DNA of 64,000 nucleotides from CADEDH01 sp050330635 (GTDB lineage Bacteria > Actinomycetota > Acidimicrobiia > Acidimicrobiales > SZUA-35). The stretch spans positions 8,175-72,174 of the forward strand of contig JBHJNQ010000011.1 of assembly GCA_050330635.1 (NCBI GenBank), in the 5' to 3' direction. This document shows positions 54,062 to 63,227 of the stretch, in pieces. Each line of letters begins with the position of its first letter. Positions within the stretch are counted from its first letter, which is position 1. Position numbers and translations under genes: made by a program. Below the pieces are notes generated by a model. It was not told where the DNA came from. It saw nothing but the letters and a program-made list of their open reading frames with translations, and made no database searches.

Positions 54062-55846
54062 TCAACGGGCCGTGAAGGTGAACAACTCCTCCATCTTGTT
54101 GTCCCTGGCGTCGGACATGTGCTCGATGTAGGTCAGGAGCCCAGCGTTGTAGTTGCCGTCCTGACGACGGTTGAACTGACCCTCGAAGTTGTAGTAGCCG
54201 GGCGTGCACTCCTGGTTGCGGGTGGTCTTGCCCCGGTGGGCGATCACCTCCTGCACCCACCACTCCTCGGCCTCCGGGGTCGGATCCATCGAGTGGTACC
54301 CGTGCGACCGCACATAGTCGATGCAGCCGGCGATGTGGTCGCCCTGGGTGTAGAGCATGTCGGTCAGGTTGAACTGGAACGGGGCCTGGTACCCACCCAT
54401 GATGAACAGGTTCGGGAAGCCCTGCGAGTGGATGCCGAACACGGTGCGGATCCCCTCGGCGTACTTGTCGTTGAGGTCGACGTCGTGTTCACCGACGATC
54501 CGGTTGTAGATGCCGGTCTGCTGGACCTCGAAACCGGTGGCGTAGATCAACAGGTCGACCTCGTAGGTCGTGCCGTCGAAGACCGGACCCTCCTCCCCGA
54601 TCTCGGTCACGCCCTTGCCCTTGGTGTCGATCAGGTGGACGTTGGGGAGGTTGAACGTGGGAAGGTAGTCGTTGTGGAAGCACGGCCGCTTGCACATCAG
54701 CATGTACCACGGCTTCAGCGACTCGGCCGTCTCGGGGTCGTCGACCACCTCGTCGATGCGGCGATGGATCCGCATCATGGCGTCGATGTTGGCGTTCTCC
54801 TGACGGCGGATCTTCTCCTGGCGCGACAGGTCGTCGAAGTTCGATCCTCCGTAGGCGAAGCCGCCGCGGCCCATCGCCTTCATGAACCGCTCCCGCCGCT
54901 TGGCCTGCCAGCCCGGCTCGAGGGTCTTGGCCCACTCCGGATCGGTCTCCCAGTCGTCGCGGATGTCGATCGACGAGGGGGTCCGTTGGAAGACGTAGAG
55001 CTCCTTGGCCTGCTTGCCCAGCTCGGGGATGATCTGCACGGCCGAGGCACCGGTGCCGATGATGGCGACACGCTTGTCGGCCAGCTTCGACAGGTCGGCG
55101 CCGGTGTAGTCGTAGTCCCACCGTGACGTGTGGAACGCCTTGCCCCGGTAGCGGTCCATGCCGTCGATCAGGGCCAGCTTGGGCTTGGCCAGGGTGCCGT
55201 TGGCGCAGACCACGAACTGGGCCCGAAGCGTGTCGCCCCGATCGGTCTCGACATGCCACAGCTCGTCGTCGCCGTTCCACCGGGTGGAGGTCACCGTCGT
55301 CTGGAACACGGCGAGGTCGTAGAGGTCGTAGCGACGGGCGATGGCCCGGCAGTGTTCCAGGATCTCGGCCCCACCGGCGTAGTGGCGGGTGGGGACGTAG
55401 CCCATCTCGTCGAGGAGCGGCAGGTAGTCGTAGGCCACGACATCGCACGCCACGCCCGGATACCGGTTCCAATACCAGGTCCCACCGACGTCGGCGCCGC
55501 GCTCGACGATGCGGATGCTCTCGACCCCGATCTCGCGCAGCCTGGCCGAGGTGAGCAGGGCGGAGAAGCCACCGCCGATGAGCAACACCTCGACCTCGTC
55601 GTCGATCGGGTCGCGCTCGGCGACCTCCGCGGCGAACGGGTCGCGCTCGTAGTCGGCGAAACGGCCCGCCATCTCCAGGTACTGCTCGGTGCCGGGGGGG
55701 CGGTGGCTCAGGCGGACGTCGCGCTCGGCGGCGAACCGCTCCTTGATCTCGTCGTAGAACTCTTGAGGGCGCTGGGGGCGGGACTTCTTCTTCGGTGACG
55801 TCCCCCCGCCCGCCGGTCCATCGCTCGCAGTGTCGTTGTCGGCCAT
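54062..55846 (-). CDS. Flavin-containing Baeyer-Villiger-type monooxygenase
   Basis: 594 residues. FAD motif LLIGGGFSALLTSARLREIG at ~87-106, the sequence VGGTWYWNRYPGVACDVVAY of BVMOs, the fingerprint region YRGKAFHTSRWDY (F-x-G-x-x-x-H-x-x-x-W variant) and a second Rossmann motif IIGTGASAVQIIPEL for NADPH. It converts ketones to esters or lactones with O2 and NADPH. The N-terminus has a Lys/Pro-rich flexible tail of ~30 residues. ATG at 55846 is the first in frame, with no clear ribosome binding site. It ends 43 bases before the DAO gene on the same strand. Confidence 0.9.
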   Translation of the reverse strand: MADNDTASDGPAGGGTSPKKKSRPQRPQEFYDEIKERFAAERDVRLSHRPPGTEQYLEMAGRFADYERDPFAAEVAERDPIDDEVEVLLIGGGFSALLTSARLREIGVESIRIVERGADVGGTWYWNRYPGVACDVVAYDYLPLLDEMGYVPTRHYAGGAEILEHCRAIARRYDLYDLAVFQTTVTSTRWNGDDELWHVETDRGDTLRAQFVVCANGTLAKPKLALIDGMDRYRGKAFHTSRWDYDYTGADLSKLADKRVAIIGTGASAVQIIPELGKQAKELYVFQRTPSSIDIRDDWETDPEWAKTLEPGWQAKRRERFMKAMGRGGFAYGGSNFDDLSRQEKIRRQENANIDAMMRIHRRIDEVVDDPETAESLKPWYMLMCKRPCFHNDYLPTFNLPNVHLIDTKGKGVTEIGEEGPVFDGTTYEVDLLIYATGFEVQQTGIYNRIVGEHDVDLNDKYAEGIRTVFGIHSQGFPNLFIMGGYQAPFQFNLTDMLYTQGDHIAGCIDYVRSHGYHSMDPTPEAEEWWVQEVIAHRGKTTRNQECTPGYYNFEGQFNRRQDGNYNAGLLTYIEHMSDARDNKMEELFTFTAR

Positions 55847-55941
55847 GGCCTAGAGCTTCTCATAGCCCCATGCTTCGACGCACAAAACACCGCCGTCGCC
55901 CGCACCGGAGACAGGACGGCCGACGAGCCCGCCGTCGTCCC

Positions 55942-57378
55942 TCAGCGCCGGCCGGGAGCCAGCGCCGACAGCCCGCAGCCGACGGCGGCCAGGACGGCCA
56001 CCACAACGAAGGCGGCCCGCCAACCGGCCACGAACGCCGCACCGGCGCCGGCCGTGTCGGCCAGCTCCCCGAGAGGGATGTCGAATCCCCGGGCCGCCAT
56101 GATCCCGGCCACCAACGCCGCCACCAACGCCTGCCCGAAGACGTTGCCCACATTGCGGATGAGGTTGGTGAAAGCCCCCATCACGCCGTAGGCCGACGGC
56201 GGGACCGAGCCGATGATGGTGGCGTTGTTGGTCACGTTCCACGAGCCGACGGCCACGCCACTGCCGAGTGCGGTGAGGACCACCACCGACAACGGGGTGG
56301 CGGCGTCCATGGAGGCGAAGCTGAGCGAGGTGACGATCATGATGGCGAATCCGCCCAACGCGAACCGCCGGGCCCCGAACCGGTCGGAGAGTCGGCCGGC
56401 GGCCTGCGCCGCCACCCCGAGACCCATCGAGTTGACGAACAGCACGAGACCGGCGCTCGACTCGCTCCGGGCCTGGAGGCTGATCAGGAACACCGGCACC
56501 AGGATGTACACGGCGGCCGAGCCGACGAAGCCGACGGCGCGGGCGGCGACGGCGGCGGCGAAGCGACGGTCGGCGAAGAACCGGAGCTGGAACATGGGGG
56601 CCGGGTGCCGTAGCTCGTGCCGGGTGAAGAGGGCGAACAGGCTCACCACGGCGATGGCCATGGCGGCCACCGCCGGCGACGCCCAGGGCAGGCCGAACGG
56701 GTTGTTGAGGGTAATGGCGAGGGCGGCGATGGCCAGCGCCGACCACAGTGCCCCACCCCGGTCGAACGTCTGGCCGACCGTCACCCCCTGCGACACCCGT
56801 TCCTCGTCGAGGATCCGGTGGCCGGCGACGAACGACATCACGATCGGGACCACCATGACCAGGAACAGCACCCGCCACGAGAACGCCTGGAGGACGACGC
56901 CGGCCACCACCGGCCCGATGGCGGCGCCCACGGCCACCGCCGTGGTCTGGCTGCCGATGGCGGTGCCCCGCTCGCCCGGGGGGAACACGGAGACGAGCAT
57001 CCCGGTGCCGACCGACTGGCTCATGGCGTCGCCGATCCCCATCACGACCCTGGCCGCCAGGAGGAACCCGAACGTCGGGGCGGCCGCCACCAGCACGCAG
57101 CCGGCGGCGAAGCACACGAGGCCGGCGAGGTGGATCCGGCGGCGGCCGATCTGGTCGGCCAGCCGACCCATCGGGAGGAGGAGGGCGCTGATGGTCAGGG
57201 CGTGGGCGATGATGACCCAGCTGGCGGCACGGAGCGTGACCCCGAAGTCGTCGGCCATGGCCGGCAGGGCGACGAACACCATGGCGTAGATCAGGACGGC
57301 GGTCACGAAGAACATCCCGATGGCGCCGAAGGCGCGCCACTTGTAGCCGTCGTCGTCCGGGGGATCGGGGCCGGTCAC
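55942..57378 (-). CDS. MFS drug/metabolite exporter (EmrB/QacA type)
   Basis: 478 residues with ~14 hydrophobic segments. The loop after helix 2 is GRLADQIGRRRIHLAG (motif A), and the motif-C-type sequence AVGAAIGPVVAGVVLQAFSW RVLF in helix 5 marks an antiporter of the DHA2 group. Probably a proton-driven exporter; the substrate is unknown. The GTG start at 57378 overlaps the TGA of the upstream lipocalin-like gene (GTGA), so the two are co-expressed. It is followed by the monooxygenase gene after 95 bases on the same strand. Confidence 0.9.
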   Translation of the reverse strand: MTGPDPPDDDGYKWRAFGAIGMFFVTAVLIYAMVFVALPAMADDFGVTLRAASWVIIAHALTISALLLPMGRLADQIGRRRIHLAGLVCFAAGCVLVAAAPTFGFLLAARVVMGIGDAMSQSVGTGMLVSVFPPGERGTAIGSQTTAVAVGAAIGPVVAGVVLQAFSWRVLFLVMVVPIVMSFVAGHRILDEERVSQGVTVGQTFDRGGALWSALAIAALAITLNNPFGLPWASPAVAAMAIAVVSLFALFTRHELRHPAPMFQLRFFADRRFAAAVAARAVGFVGSAAVYILVPVFLISLQARSESSAGLVLFVNSMGLGVAAQAAGRLSDRFGARRFALGGFAIMIVTSLSFASMDAATPLSVVVLTALGSGVAVGSWNVTNNATIIGSVPPSAYGVMGAFTNLIRNVGNVFGQALVAALVAGIMAARGFDIPLGELADTAGAGAAFVAGWRAAFVVVAVLAAVGCGLSALAPGRR

Positions 57379-58244
57379 GGGCGGAGGCAACTCCGCACGC
57401 CGTCGTCCGACGGCCCGACCCACCACACCCCGGCCGGAGTGGGCAGGGCGACGAGCCGGCCGCCGGGGTGATCGTCGACCCGCTCATCCGCAGTGACCGG
57501 GCTGGTCCCCCACCGGTGCGAGCGGCGGGCCCGGCCCTCGATCTCCCACCGCTCGTCGGCCATCAGCAGGAGCCCGTGGCCGATGCCGTCCTGGTCGTAG
57601 CCCTCGCCATCGGGGTGGACCGTCGGGGGGCCGGTCGACTCGAACTCGAGCTCCCACCCGAGCGGGAGGCGGACGCCGTGGGCCCGGTCGAGGAGGGCGG
57701 CCGGGTCGTCGATGGCGAGAGCGAACGCCTCCAGCCCATAGCTCCAGTGCACGAACGGATCCTCGCACACCTGATCGGCCCACAGCCCGGACGCCCTGAT
57801 CTCCCAGCCCGCCACCGGTTCGGCGATGTCGTCCTCGGCGATGACGAGCGGTGGCCGGCCGTCGATGAGCACGGCGGCCTGGAAGGCAGCGCGGCCCCGG
57901 TGGGGCCACCGGCCGATCCCGGCGACGACGACGATGCGGTGTCCGTCGGGGCCGGTGCCCTCGGGGCGGGCGTCGACCAGCAGGCGGTGGTGCTCGGCCC
58001 ACGGGGTCGCCGGCGCCTGGACCACGTCGGGGGCCGGGACCCGCCGCCGCTCCAGCTCGGGGGGGAGGTCGGTCACGAGCCCGGATACGGCAGCGTCGTC
58101 GACCGCTGAGAAGTGCAGGCCGACGAGGGGCCCGGGCGACTGGACCCCCCGCCGACCTGCGAGCCGTCCGGCGGAGAACCGCCGGTCGATCCGGTCACGG
58201 GGCTGGAAAGGCTTCGCTGCCGCAATGGCAGCCGCGAGCCGCAC
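57375..58244 (-). CDS. Conserved hypothetical, AttH/CrtC lipocalin-like
   Basis: 289 residues. An N-terminal FSAGRLAGRRGVQSPGPLVG precedes a beta-rich domain with WSYGLEAFALAIDDPAALLD, WELEFESTGPPTVHPDGEGY and the C-terminal EGRARRSHRWGTSP. This recalls the G-x-R-x-H-S/x-W-G motif of AttH/CrtC-type lipocalin hydratases, so a lipid-like ligand is possible. The match is by eye and weak. Start at GTG 58244 is uncertain; an ATG at 58260 with AGGGAG upstream is out of frame by one base and encodes only 21 codons. Translationally coupled to the MFS exporter. Confidence 0.5.
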   Translation of the reverse strand: MRLAAAIAAAKPFQPRDRIDRRFSAGRLAGRRGVQSPGPLVGLHFSAVDDAAVSGLVTDLPPELERRRVPAPDVVQAPATPWAEHHRLLVDARPEGTGPDGHRIVVVAGIGRWPHRGRAAFQAAVLIDGRPPLVIAEDDIAEPVAGWEIRASGLWADQVCEDPFVHWSYGLEAFALAIDDPAALLDRAHGVRLPLGWELEFESTGPPTVHPDGEGYDQDGIGHGLLLMADERWEIEGRARRSHRWGTSPVTADERVDDHPGGRLVALPTPAGVWWVGPSDDGVRSCLRP

Positions 58245-58474
58245 AAAGGCGGCTCGCCATGACTCTCCCTGATCGTCAGACGGGCATCATCGCAGGTGAA
58301 ACTCCTCCCGCACACGCTACCCGCCCGCCTTACACCATCAAATGTACGCCGGCTTACTTTACGTCAAGCTTCACGATTCGGCGCATCACCGTTGCGGTTG
58401 GGGTGATTTCCCCAGCCTACGATGGCACCGTTGCAGCGAGGGTGGACATCGACGACAGCAGGGAGTGTGACCAG

Positions 58475-60184
58475 GTGACGGACGGGGACACGGGGGCGAC
58501 GGTCTCGGCCCTGCAGCGGCTGTCCGAGGCCCTCCGCTCCGCCAGCCTCGGCCTCGATCTCGACCTGGCCGCCGAGGCCAGGGCCACCCGCGACGAGCTG
58601 GCCAACCAGATCGCCGACTACCTGATCCCCCGTTTGCAACGGCTCGATGCCCCCCTCCTCGCGGTGTTCGGCGGTTCGACCGGCTCCGGCAAGTCGACCG
58701 TGACCAACACCCTCGTGGGAGCGGAGGTGACCCCGGCCGGCGTGCTGCGGCCCACCACCCGGGCCCCGGTGCTCGTGTGCCATCCCGACGACCTGACCTG
58801 GTTCGCCGGGGGCGAGGTGCTCCCCGAGCTACCCCGGGTCAGCGGCACCGCCGGGACCGACGGATCGGTCAGCGGCGCCGTGCTGCGCACCGTCACCGTC
58901 GCCTCCCTCGGCCCCGGCCTCGCCATCATCGACGCACCCGACATCGACTCCGTTGAGGACGCCAACCGATCGCTCGCCACCCAGCTCCTGGCCGCCGCCG
59001 ATCTGTGGCTGTTCGCCACCACAGCGGTCCGCTACGCCGACGCCGTCCCCTGGGAGTTCCTGCGTCAAGCCCGCGACCGGGGCACCGCCCTGGCGGTCGT
59101 GATCAACCGCATCCCGCCCGGGGCGACCGCCGAGATCGTCGCCCACCTCGCCTCGATGCTGAGCGCAGCGGGCCTCGGCGACGTCGCCGTGTTCCCCATC
59201 GAGGCCACCACGGTCGACGAGCGCGGCCTCCTCCCCCGCCGGGCCGTGGCCCCCATCGCCGACATGCTCGACCGCCTGGCCGCCGACGCCGAGGAACGGG
59301 CGGCCGTGGTGTCACGCACCCTCACGGGAGCGATGGCCAGCGTGCTCGAGCGGGTGGCCCGGGTGGCCGCCGCCGGCGACGAGCAACATGCGGCGGCCGA
59401 AGGCCTGCGCCGAACCCTGGAGCAGACCTACGCCGACGCCAGGGCCGACCTCGGCAGCGACATCGCCGGCGGCAACCTGCTGCGGGGCGAGGTCCTCGAC
59501 CGGTGGCAGGAACTGATCGGCACGGCCGAGCTGATGCGGGCCGTCCAGAGCCGGATCAGCTGGATCCGCGACCGCATCACCGCCTTCGCCACCGGCCGGA
59601 CCGGGGCCACGGCCGAGGTCCAGGGCGAGATCACCTCCACCCTCGAACAGCTCCTCATCGACCACGCCGACAAGGCCGCCCTCATGGCCGCCACCAACTG
59701 GCGCACGGTGCCCGGTGGCCGTCAGGTCCTCGGCGGCGACCGTTCCCTCGAGGTGGCGTCGGAGGAGTTCCGCCAGCGGATCGGGCCGGAGATCCGGGCC
59801 TGGCAGGACGACATCCTCGACCTGGTCCGCCAGCGGGGATCGGGGAAACGGACGACGGCCCGGGTGATGGCCCTGGGCGTCAACTCGGTGGGGATCGCCC
59901 TCATGATCGTGCTGTTCTCCCAGACCGGTGGCCTCACGGGGGGCGAGATCGCCATCGGGGCCGGCACCGCCGGCGTGTCACAGACCCTGCTGACCGCCAT
60001 CTTCGGCGAGCAGGCGGTGCGGGAGCTGGCGGCCGACGCCCGGCGCCTGCTGCTCGGGCGGGTGGCCGCCCTCCTCGACAGCGATGCCAACCGCTTCCGG
60101 ACCAGACTGTGGAGCGTGGTCAGCCCACCAGGCACCACCGCTGATCTGCGGGCCGCGCTCGACGCCTTCGAGCGGGCCCGATGA
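58475..60184 (+). CDS. Dynamin-like GTPase, first of a coupled pair
   Basis: 569 residues. G1 is GGSTGSGKST in AVFGGSTGSGKSTVTNTLVG, G2 a Thr in RPTTRAPV, G3 region AIIDAPDIDSVEDAN and G4-like VVINRIPPG. Helical stalk segments lie at ~300-450, then a hydrophobic pair (SVGIALMIVLFSQTGGLTGG), which could insert into membrane. Streptomyces DynA/DynB are paired dynamin-like proteins that stabilise septa; this gene and its neighbour show the same pairing. Start at GTG 58475, with GGGAG nine bases upstream; 58442 is an alternative. It overlaps the next gene by ATGA. Confidence 0.8.
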   Translation: MTDGDTGATVSALQRLSEALRSASLGLDLDLAAEARATRDELANQIADYLIPRLQRLDAPLLAVFGGSTGSGKSTVTNTLVGAEVTPAGVLRPTTRAPVLVCHPDDLTWFAGGEVLPELPRVSGTAGTDGSVSGAVLRTVTVASLGPGLAIIDAPDIDSVEDANRSLATQLLAAADLWLFATTAVRYADAVPWEFLRQARDRGTALAVVINRIPPGATAEIVAHLASMLSAAGLGDVAVFPIEATTVDERGLLPRRAVAPIADMLDRLAADAEERAAVVSRTLTGAMASVLERVARVAAAGDEQHAAAEGLRRTLEQTYADARADLGSDIAGGNLLRGEVLDRWQELIGTAELMRAVQSRISWIRDRITAFATGRTGATAEVQGEITSTLEQLLIDHADKAALMAATNWRTVPGGRQVLGGDRSLEVASEEFRQRIGPEIRAWQDDILDLVRQRGSGKRTTARVMALGVNSVGIALMIVLFSQTGGLTGGEIAIGAGTAGVSQTLLTAIFGEQAVRELAADARRLLLGRVAALLDSDANRFRTRLWSVVSPPGTTADLRAALDAFERAR

Positions 60185-61782
60185 TCGGCCGGCGACGGCC
60201 CCCCGACCTGGGCGCCAGGGTCGAGGCGCTCGAGGGGGCGCTCGATCTCGCCGACGGACACCTCTCGGTCGAGGCCGTCGTCTTCGGCCGCCACGTCGTG
60301 GCCAAGGTCGAGGAGCGCCTCCGTCACAGCACCGACCACACCCTCGTCACCTTCCTCGGCGCCACCGGCGGCGGGAAGTCGTCGCTGACCAACGCCGTCG
60401 TCGGTGGCGACGTCGCCACCACCGGCATCCGCCGGCCCACCACGTCGAGCACCCTGGCCTGCTACTGGGGCGACGACGACCCCCAGGCCCTCCTCGACTG
60501 GTTGGAGGTGGTCAACCGTCATCACGTGACCGGCGCCACCGACGCCCTCGACGGACTGGTCCTGCTCGACGTGCCCGACCACGACTCGGTCCAGGTGACC
60601 AACCGGCTGGAGATGGAGCGCATCGCCGAGCACGCCGATCTCCTCGTCTGGGTGACCGACGCCGAGAAGTACGGCGACAAGGCGATGCACACCTACCTGC
60701 GCCGTCTGGACCGCCACGGAGCCGTCACCGCCCTGGTCCTCAACAAGGCCGACCAGCTCGAACCAGGGGAGATCGACGCCTGCCGGACCGATCTGGCGTC
60801 GCTGCTGGCCGACGACGGTCTGGCCGGCTCGCCCGTCATCGTCACCTCGACCGCGACGGGGAACGGGGTGCCCGACCTGGTCCGTCTCCTGGCCGACACG
60901 GTGGCCGAGCGACGGGCCATGATCGACCGGCTGTCGGCCGACGTCGGCACTGCGGCCGACGATCTCCTGTCGGAGCTGGGGGGCGACGATGGCGACCGGG
61001 AGCTACCCCGCCCCGTGGGCCGGACGTTGACGTCCGAGCTGGTGGCCGCCTCGGGTCTGGAGGCGGTGACCGCGGCCGTCGCCGCCGGCCACCGCCGCGA
61101 CGCCGCCTCCCGCACCGGTTGGCCCTTCACCCGGTGGGTCCGGTCGCTCCGGCCCCATCCCCTGCGCCGCCTCCACCTCGGTCAGGGCTCGGGCGGCCGG
61201 GCCACGCTCCCGACCCCGTCGGGGGTGCAGCGGGCCCGGACCGAGGGGGCGGTTCGGACGGCCATATCGTCGGTGACCGGCAACCTCCAAGACCCGTGGC
61301 CCGACCTCGTCCGCCAGGCCGCCACCCCGGATCCCCGCACCCTCGACGATCGCGTCGACCAGGCCATCGCCACCTCGGTCCGGGCCGAGGCCAGCTCTCC
61401 CCGCTGGTGGCGGGCGGTCGACGTCGTCCAGCTCGGCCTCGCCGCCGCCGTGGTGGTAGGCGCGGTGTGGCTGGCCCTTCTCGCCCTCGGTGCCTACCTC
61501 CAGCTCCCGGACATCCCCACCCCCAGCTGGCGTGGCATACCCATCCCCACCGGCCTGCTGATCGGCGGGCTGGCGCTGGGGCTGGTGCTGGCCGCCATCG
61601 CCCGCCGCCTGGCGTCGGTGGGAGCGGCCCGCCGGGCAAGGGCCGTGCGGCACCGGGCCGAGGCCGAGGTGGCGACCGTGGCGGACGAGCTCGTGCTGCG
61701 ACCCCTGCAGACCGAGCTCGAGCGTCGCCGGGAGCTGCATCGCCTCCTCGCCACCGCCGCCGGTGAGACGGTGAGACGGTGA
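60181..61782 (+). CDS. Dynamin-like GTPase, second of the pair
   Basis: 533 residues. G1 is GATGGGKSS, G3 LLDVPDHDSV and G4 NKAD in LVLNKADQLEPG. The G3 motif departs from DxxG. Near the C-terminus two hydrophobic stretches (QLGLAAAVVVGAVWLALLAL and GLLIGGLALGLVLAAI) form a membrane anchor, followed by an Arg-rich coiled-coil tail. Membrane-bound partner of the preceding GTPase; together they probably remodel membrane at septa or in stress. ATG at 60181 overlaps the first gene; GTGA overlap with the next gene. Confidence 0.82.
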   Translation: MIGRRRPPDLGARVEALEGALDLADGHLSVEAVVFGRHVVAKVEERLRHSTDHTLVTFLGATGGGKSSLTNAVVGGDVATTGIRRPTTSSTLACYWGDDDPQALLDWLEVVNRHHVTGATDALDGLVLLDVPDHDSVQVTNRLEMERIAEHADLLVWVTDAEKYGDKAMHTYLRRLDRHGAVTALVLNKADQLEPGEIDACRTDLASLLADDGLAGSPVIVTSTATGNGVPDLVRLLADTVAERRAMIDRLSADVGTAADDLLSELGGDDGDRELPRPVGRTLTSELVAASGLEAVTAAVAAGHRRDAASRTGWPFTRWVRSLRPHPLRRLHLGQGSGGRATLPTPSGVQRARTEGAVRTAISSVTGNLQDPWPDLVRQAATPDPRTLDDRVDQAIATSVRAEASSPRWWRAVDVVQLGLAAAVVVGAVWLALLALGAYLQLPDIPTPSWRGIPIPTGLLIGGLALGLVLAAIARRLASVGAARRARAVRHRAEAEVATVADELVLRPLQTELERRRELHRLLATAAGETVRR

Positions 61783-62225
61783 GCACCCCCGGCGACGAGG
61801 CCGGGACGGCCCACGAGCCGGCGGCGCAGGAGGAGACGACCGCCCCGGTCCTGTTCCTGAGCGACGAGTGGCTGGCCGCGGCCGATCAGGCCCTCGCTGC
61901 GGTCCGCCCCTTGGCCGAGCCGGTCCGGGTCGGCTACCGGGTGACCGGCGGCCCCGCCGGCACGTCCACCCATCGCCTCATCCTGGGGCCCGACCGGGTC
62001 GGGGCCGAACGCAGCGACGGCGACGACGAGCTCGCCCTGACCCTCGACTGGGACCTGGCGGTGGCCATAAACCGGGGCGAGCAGAACGCCCAGCAGGCCT
62101 TCCTCGACGGCCGGATCCAGATCGGGGGTGACCCCCGGATCCTGCTCGGCCATCAGGTGCAGCTGGCCGAGATCGACGACCGGCTGGCCAGCCTGCGGGC
62201 CCGTACCACCTACCTCCGATCGTGA
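61779..62225 (+). CDS. SCP2-like sterol/lipid-carrier domain protein
   Basis: 148 residues. After a disordered N-terminus a compact domain contains VRVGYRVTGGPAGTSTHRLI, LTLDWDLAVAINRGEQNAQQ and AFLDGRIQIGGDP, which fits the SCP2 fold: a beta sheet with a ligand tunnel for lipids or fatty acyl-CoA. There is no enzyme motif. The GTG at 61779 overlaps the stop of the second dynamin-like gene, giving a three-gene coupled operon in which a lipid-carrier protein may supply or sense membrane lipid. Assignment by motif, moderately sure. Confidence 0.6.
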   Translation: MSTPGDEAGTAHEPAAQEETTAPVLFLSDEWLAAADQALAAVRPLAEPVRVGYRVTGGPAGTSTHRLILGPDRVGAERSDGDDELALTLDWDLAVAINRGEQNAQQAFLDGRIQIGGDPRILLGHQVQLAEIDDRLASLRARTTYLRS

Positions 62226-62284
62226 CGGGCGGGGCGACACCGGCCCGTCATCCGCCCGGGCTGCGGGCCGGGACCGGCGGCGGG

Positions 62285-62290
62285 TAGCGT
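62285..62290 (+). promoter_or_regulatory. -10 box TAGCGT of a leaderless promoter for the Fpg/Nei gene
   Basis: TAGCGT lies 6 bases before the ATG at 62297, with no Shine-Dalgarno sequence. Confidence 0.5.
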
Positions 62291-62296
62291 TCGACC

Positions 62297-63151
62297 ATGC
62301 CGGAGATGCCCGAGGTCCAGGCCCACGCCGAGCGGATGACTGCGGCCCTGGCCGGTGCCACCCTCGACGGGTTCCAGCTCCTCAACTTCGCCGCCCTCAA
62401 AACGTTCGACCCCCCGATCGACGGGGCCGTCGGCGCGGCGCTGCGGGCGGTCGAGCGGCGGGGCAAGTACCTCCTGCTCCGGTTCGACAACGATCAGACC
62501 CACGTCGTCCACCTCATGCAGGGTGGGCGGTTCCGTCCCGATCCCAAGCGGCCGAAGAAACCGAAGTTCGGGCTCGTTCGGTGGTTGTTTTCCGGTGCCA
62601 CGTCGGGCGACGACGAGGCGTGGCTCCTGACCGAGGCCGGCACCGAGCGCAAGGCCGGGATCTGGGCGGTCAGGGGCGACCCGCTCCCCCAGTCGCCGCT
62701 CGACGACCTGGGTCCCGAGGCCGACTCCCTCGGCCGCGACGAGCTGGCAGAGCTCCTCGGCCGTCACTCCAAGCGCCTCCACGGCCTCCTCCGCAACCAG
62801 CACGTCGTGGCCGGCCTGGGCCGGATGCTGGCCAACGAGATCTGCTACGAGGCCGCGGTGTCGCCGTTCGCCAACGCCTCGAAGCTCGACGGTGACGACG
62901 TCGACCGGTTGCACACCGCCATCGGCGACGTAGTGACCCGGGCCACCGAGCACGAGCGCACCCTCGACGACATCGGCAAGAGTGTCGACCGGCCGTCGAA
63001 GGTCCACAACCGGGCCGGCGAGCCGTGCCTCGACTGCGACGACACGATCCGCACGGTCGAGTACCGGAACTACACGGTCTACTACTGCCCCGCCCGTCAG
63101 ACGGGCGGGAAGTTGCTGGCCGACAACACGACCTCGAAATTTCTGAGGTAA
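62297..63151 (+). CDS. Fpg/Nei-family DNA glycosylase/AP lyase
   Basis: 284 residues. Repairs oxidised bases in DNA by cutting the glycosidic bond and the AP site. The N-terminus is MPEMPEVQAHAERMTAAL with the catalytic Pro-Glu, the conserved lysine is in RRGKYLLLRFDN, and the H2TH region is VAGLGRMLANEICYEAAVSP. The C-terminal zinc finger has Cys in CLDCDDTI and YYCPARQ, but the usual last Cys of CPxCQ is Arg, so only three Cys remain. Start at 62297. It is the last chromosomal gene before the integrase gene; its end or the bases after it may mark an integration site. Confidence 0.9.
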   Translation: MPEMPEVQAHAERMTAALAGATLDGFQLLNFAALKTFDPPIDGAVGAALRAVERRGKYLLLRFDNDQTHVVHLMQGGRFRPDPKRPKKPKFGLVRWLFSGATSGDDEAWLLTEAGTERKAGIWAVRGDPLPQSPLDDLGPEADSLGRDELAELLGRHSKRLHGLLRNQHVVAGLGRMLANEICYEAAVSPFANASKLDGDDVDRLHTAIGDVVTRATEHERTLDDIGKSVDRPSKVHNRAGEPCLDCDDTIRTVEYRNYTVYYCPARQTGGKLLADNTTSKFLR

Positions 63152-63180
63152 TCACGACGCGCTGAGCAGCTCCCACAGGT

Positions 63181-63201
63181 GGGACTCCAGACGGGAGTCC
63201 C
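63181..63201. terminator. Hairpin between the Fpg/Nei gene and the integrase
   Basis: Eight-base arms GGGACTCC (63181-63188) and GGAGTCCC (63194-63201) around a 5-base loop, 30 bases beyond the stop of the glycosylase gene. Either its terminator or part of the attachment region; no U-tract. Confidence 0.45.
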
Positions 63202-63227
63202 GAACAGCCGAGGAGCTAGCGCAGCGA

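Noticed and set aside
58240..58260. 21-codon frame with a good ribosome binding site overlapping the start of the lipocalin-like gene
   Set aside because: It is out of frame by one base with the long gene and encodes no recognisable peptide; kept only as a doubt about the start.
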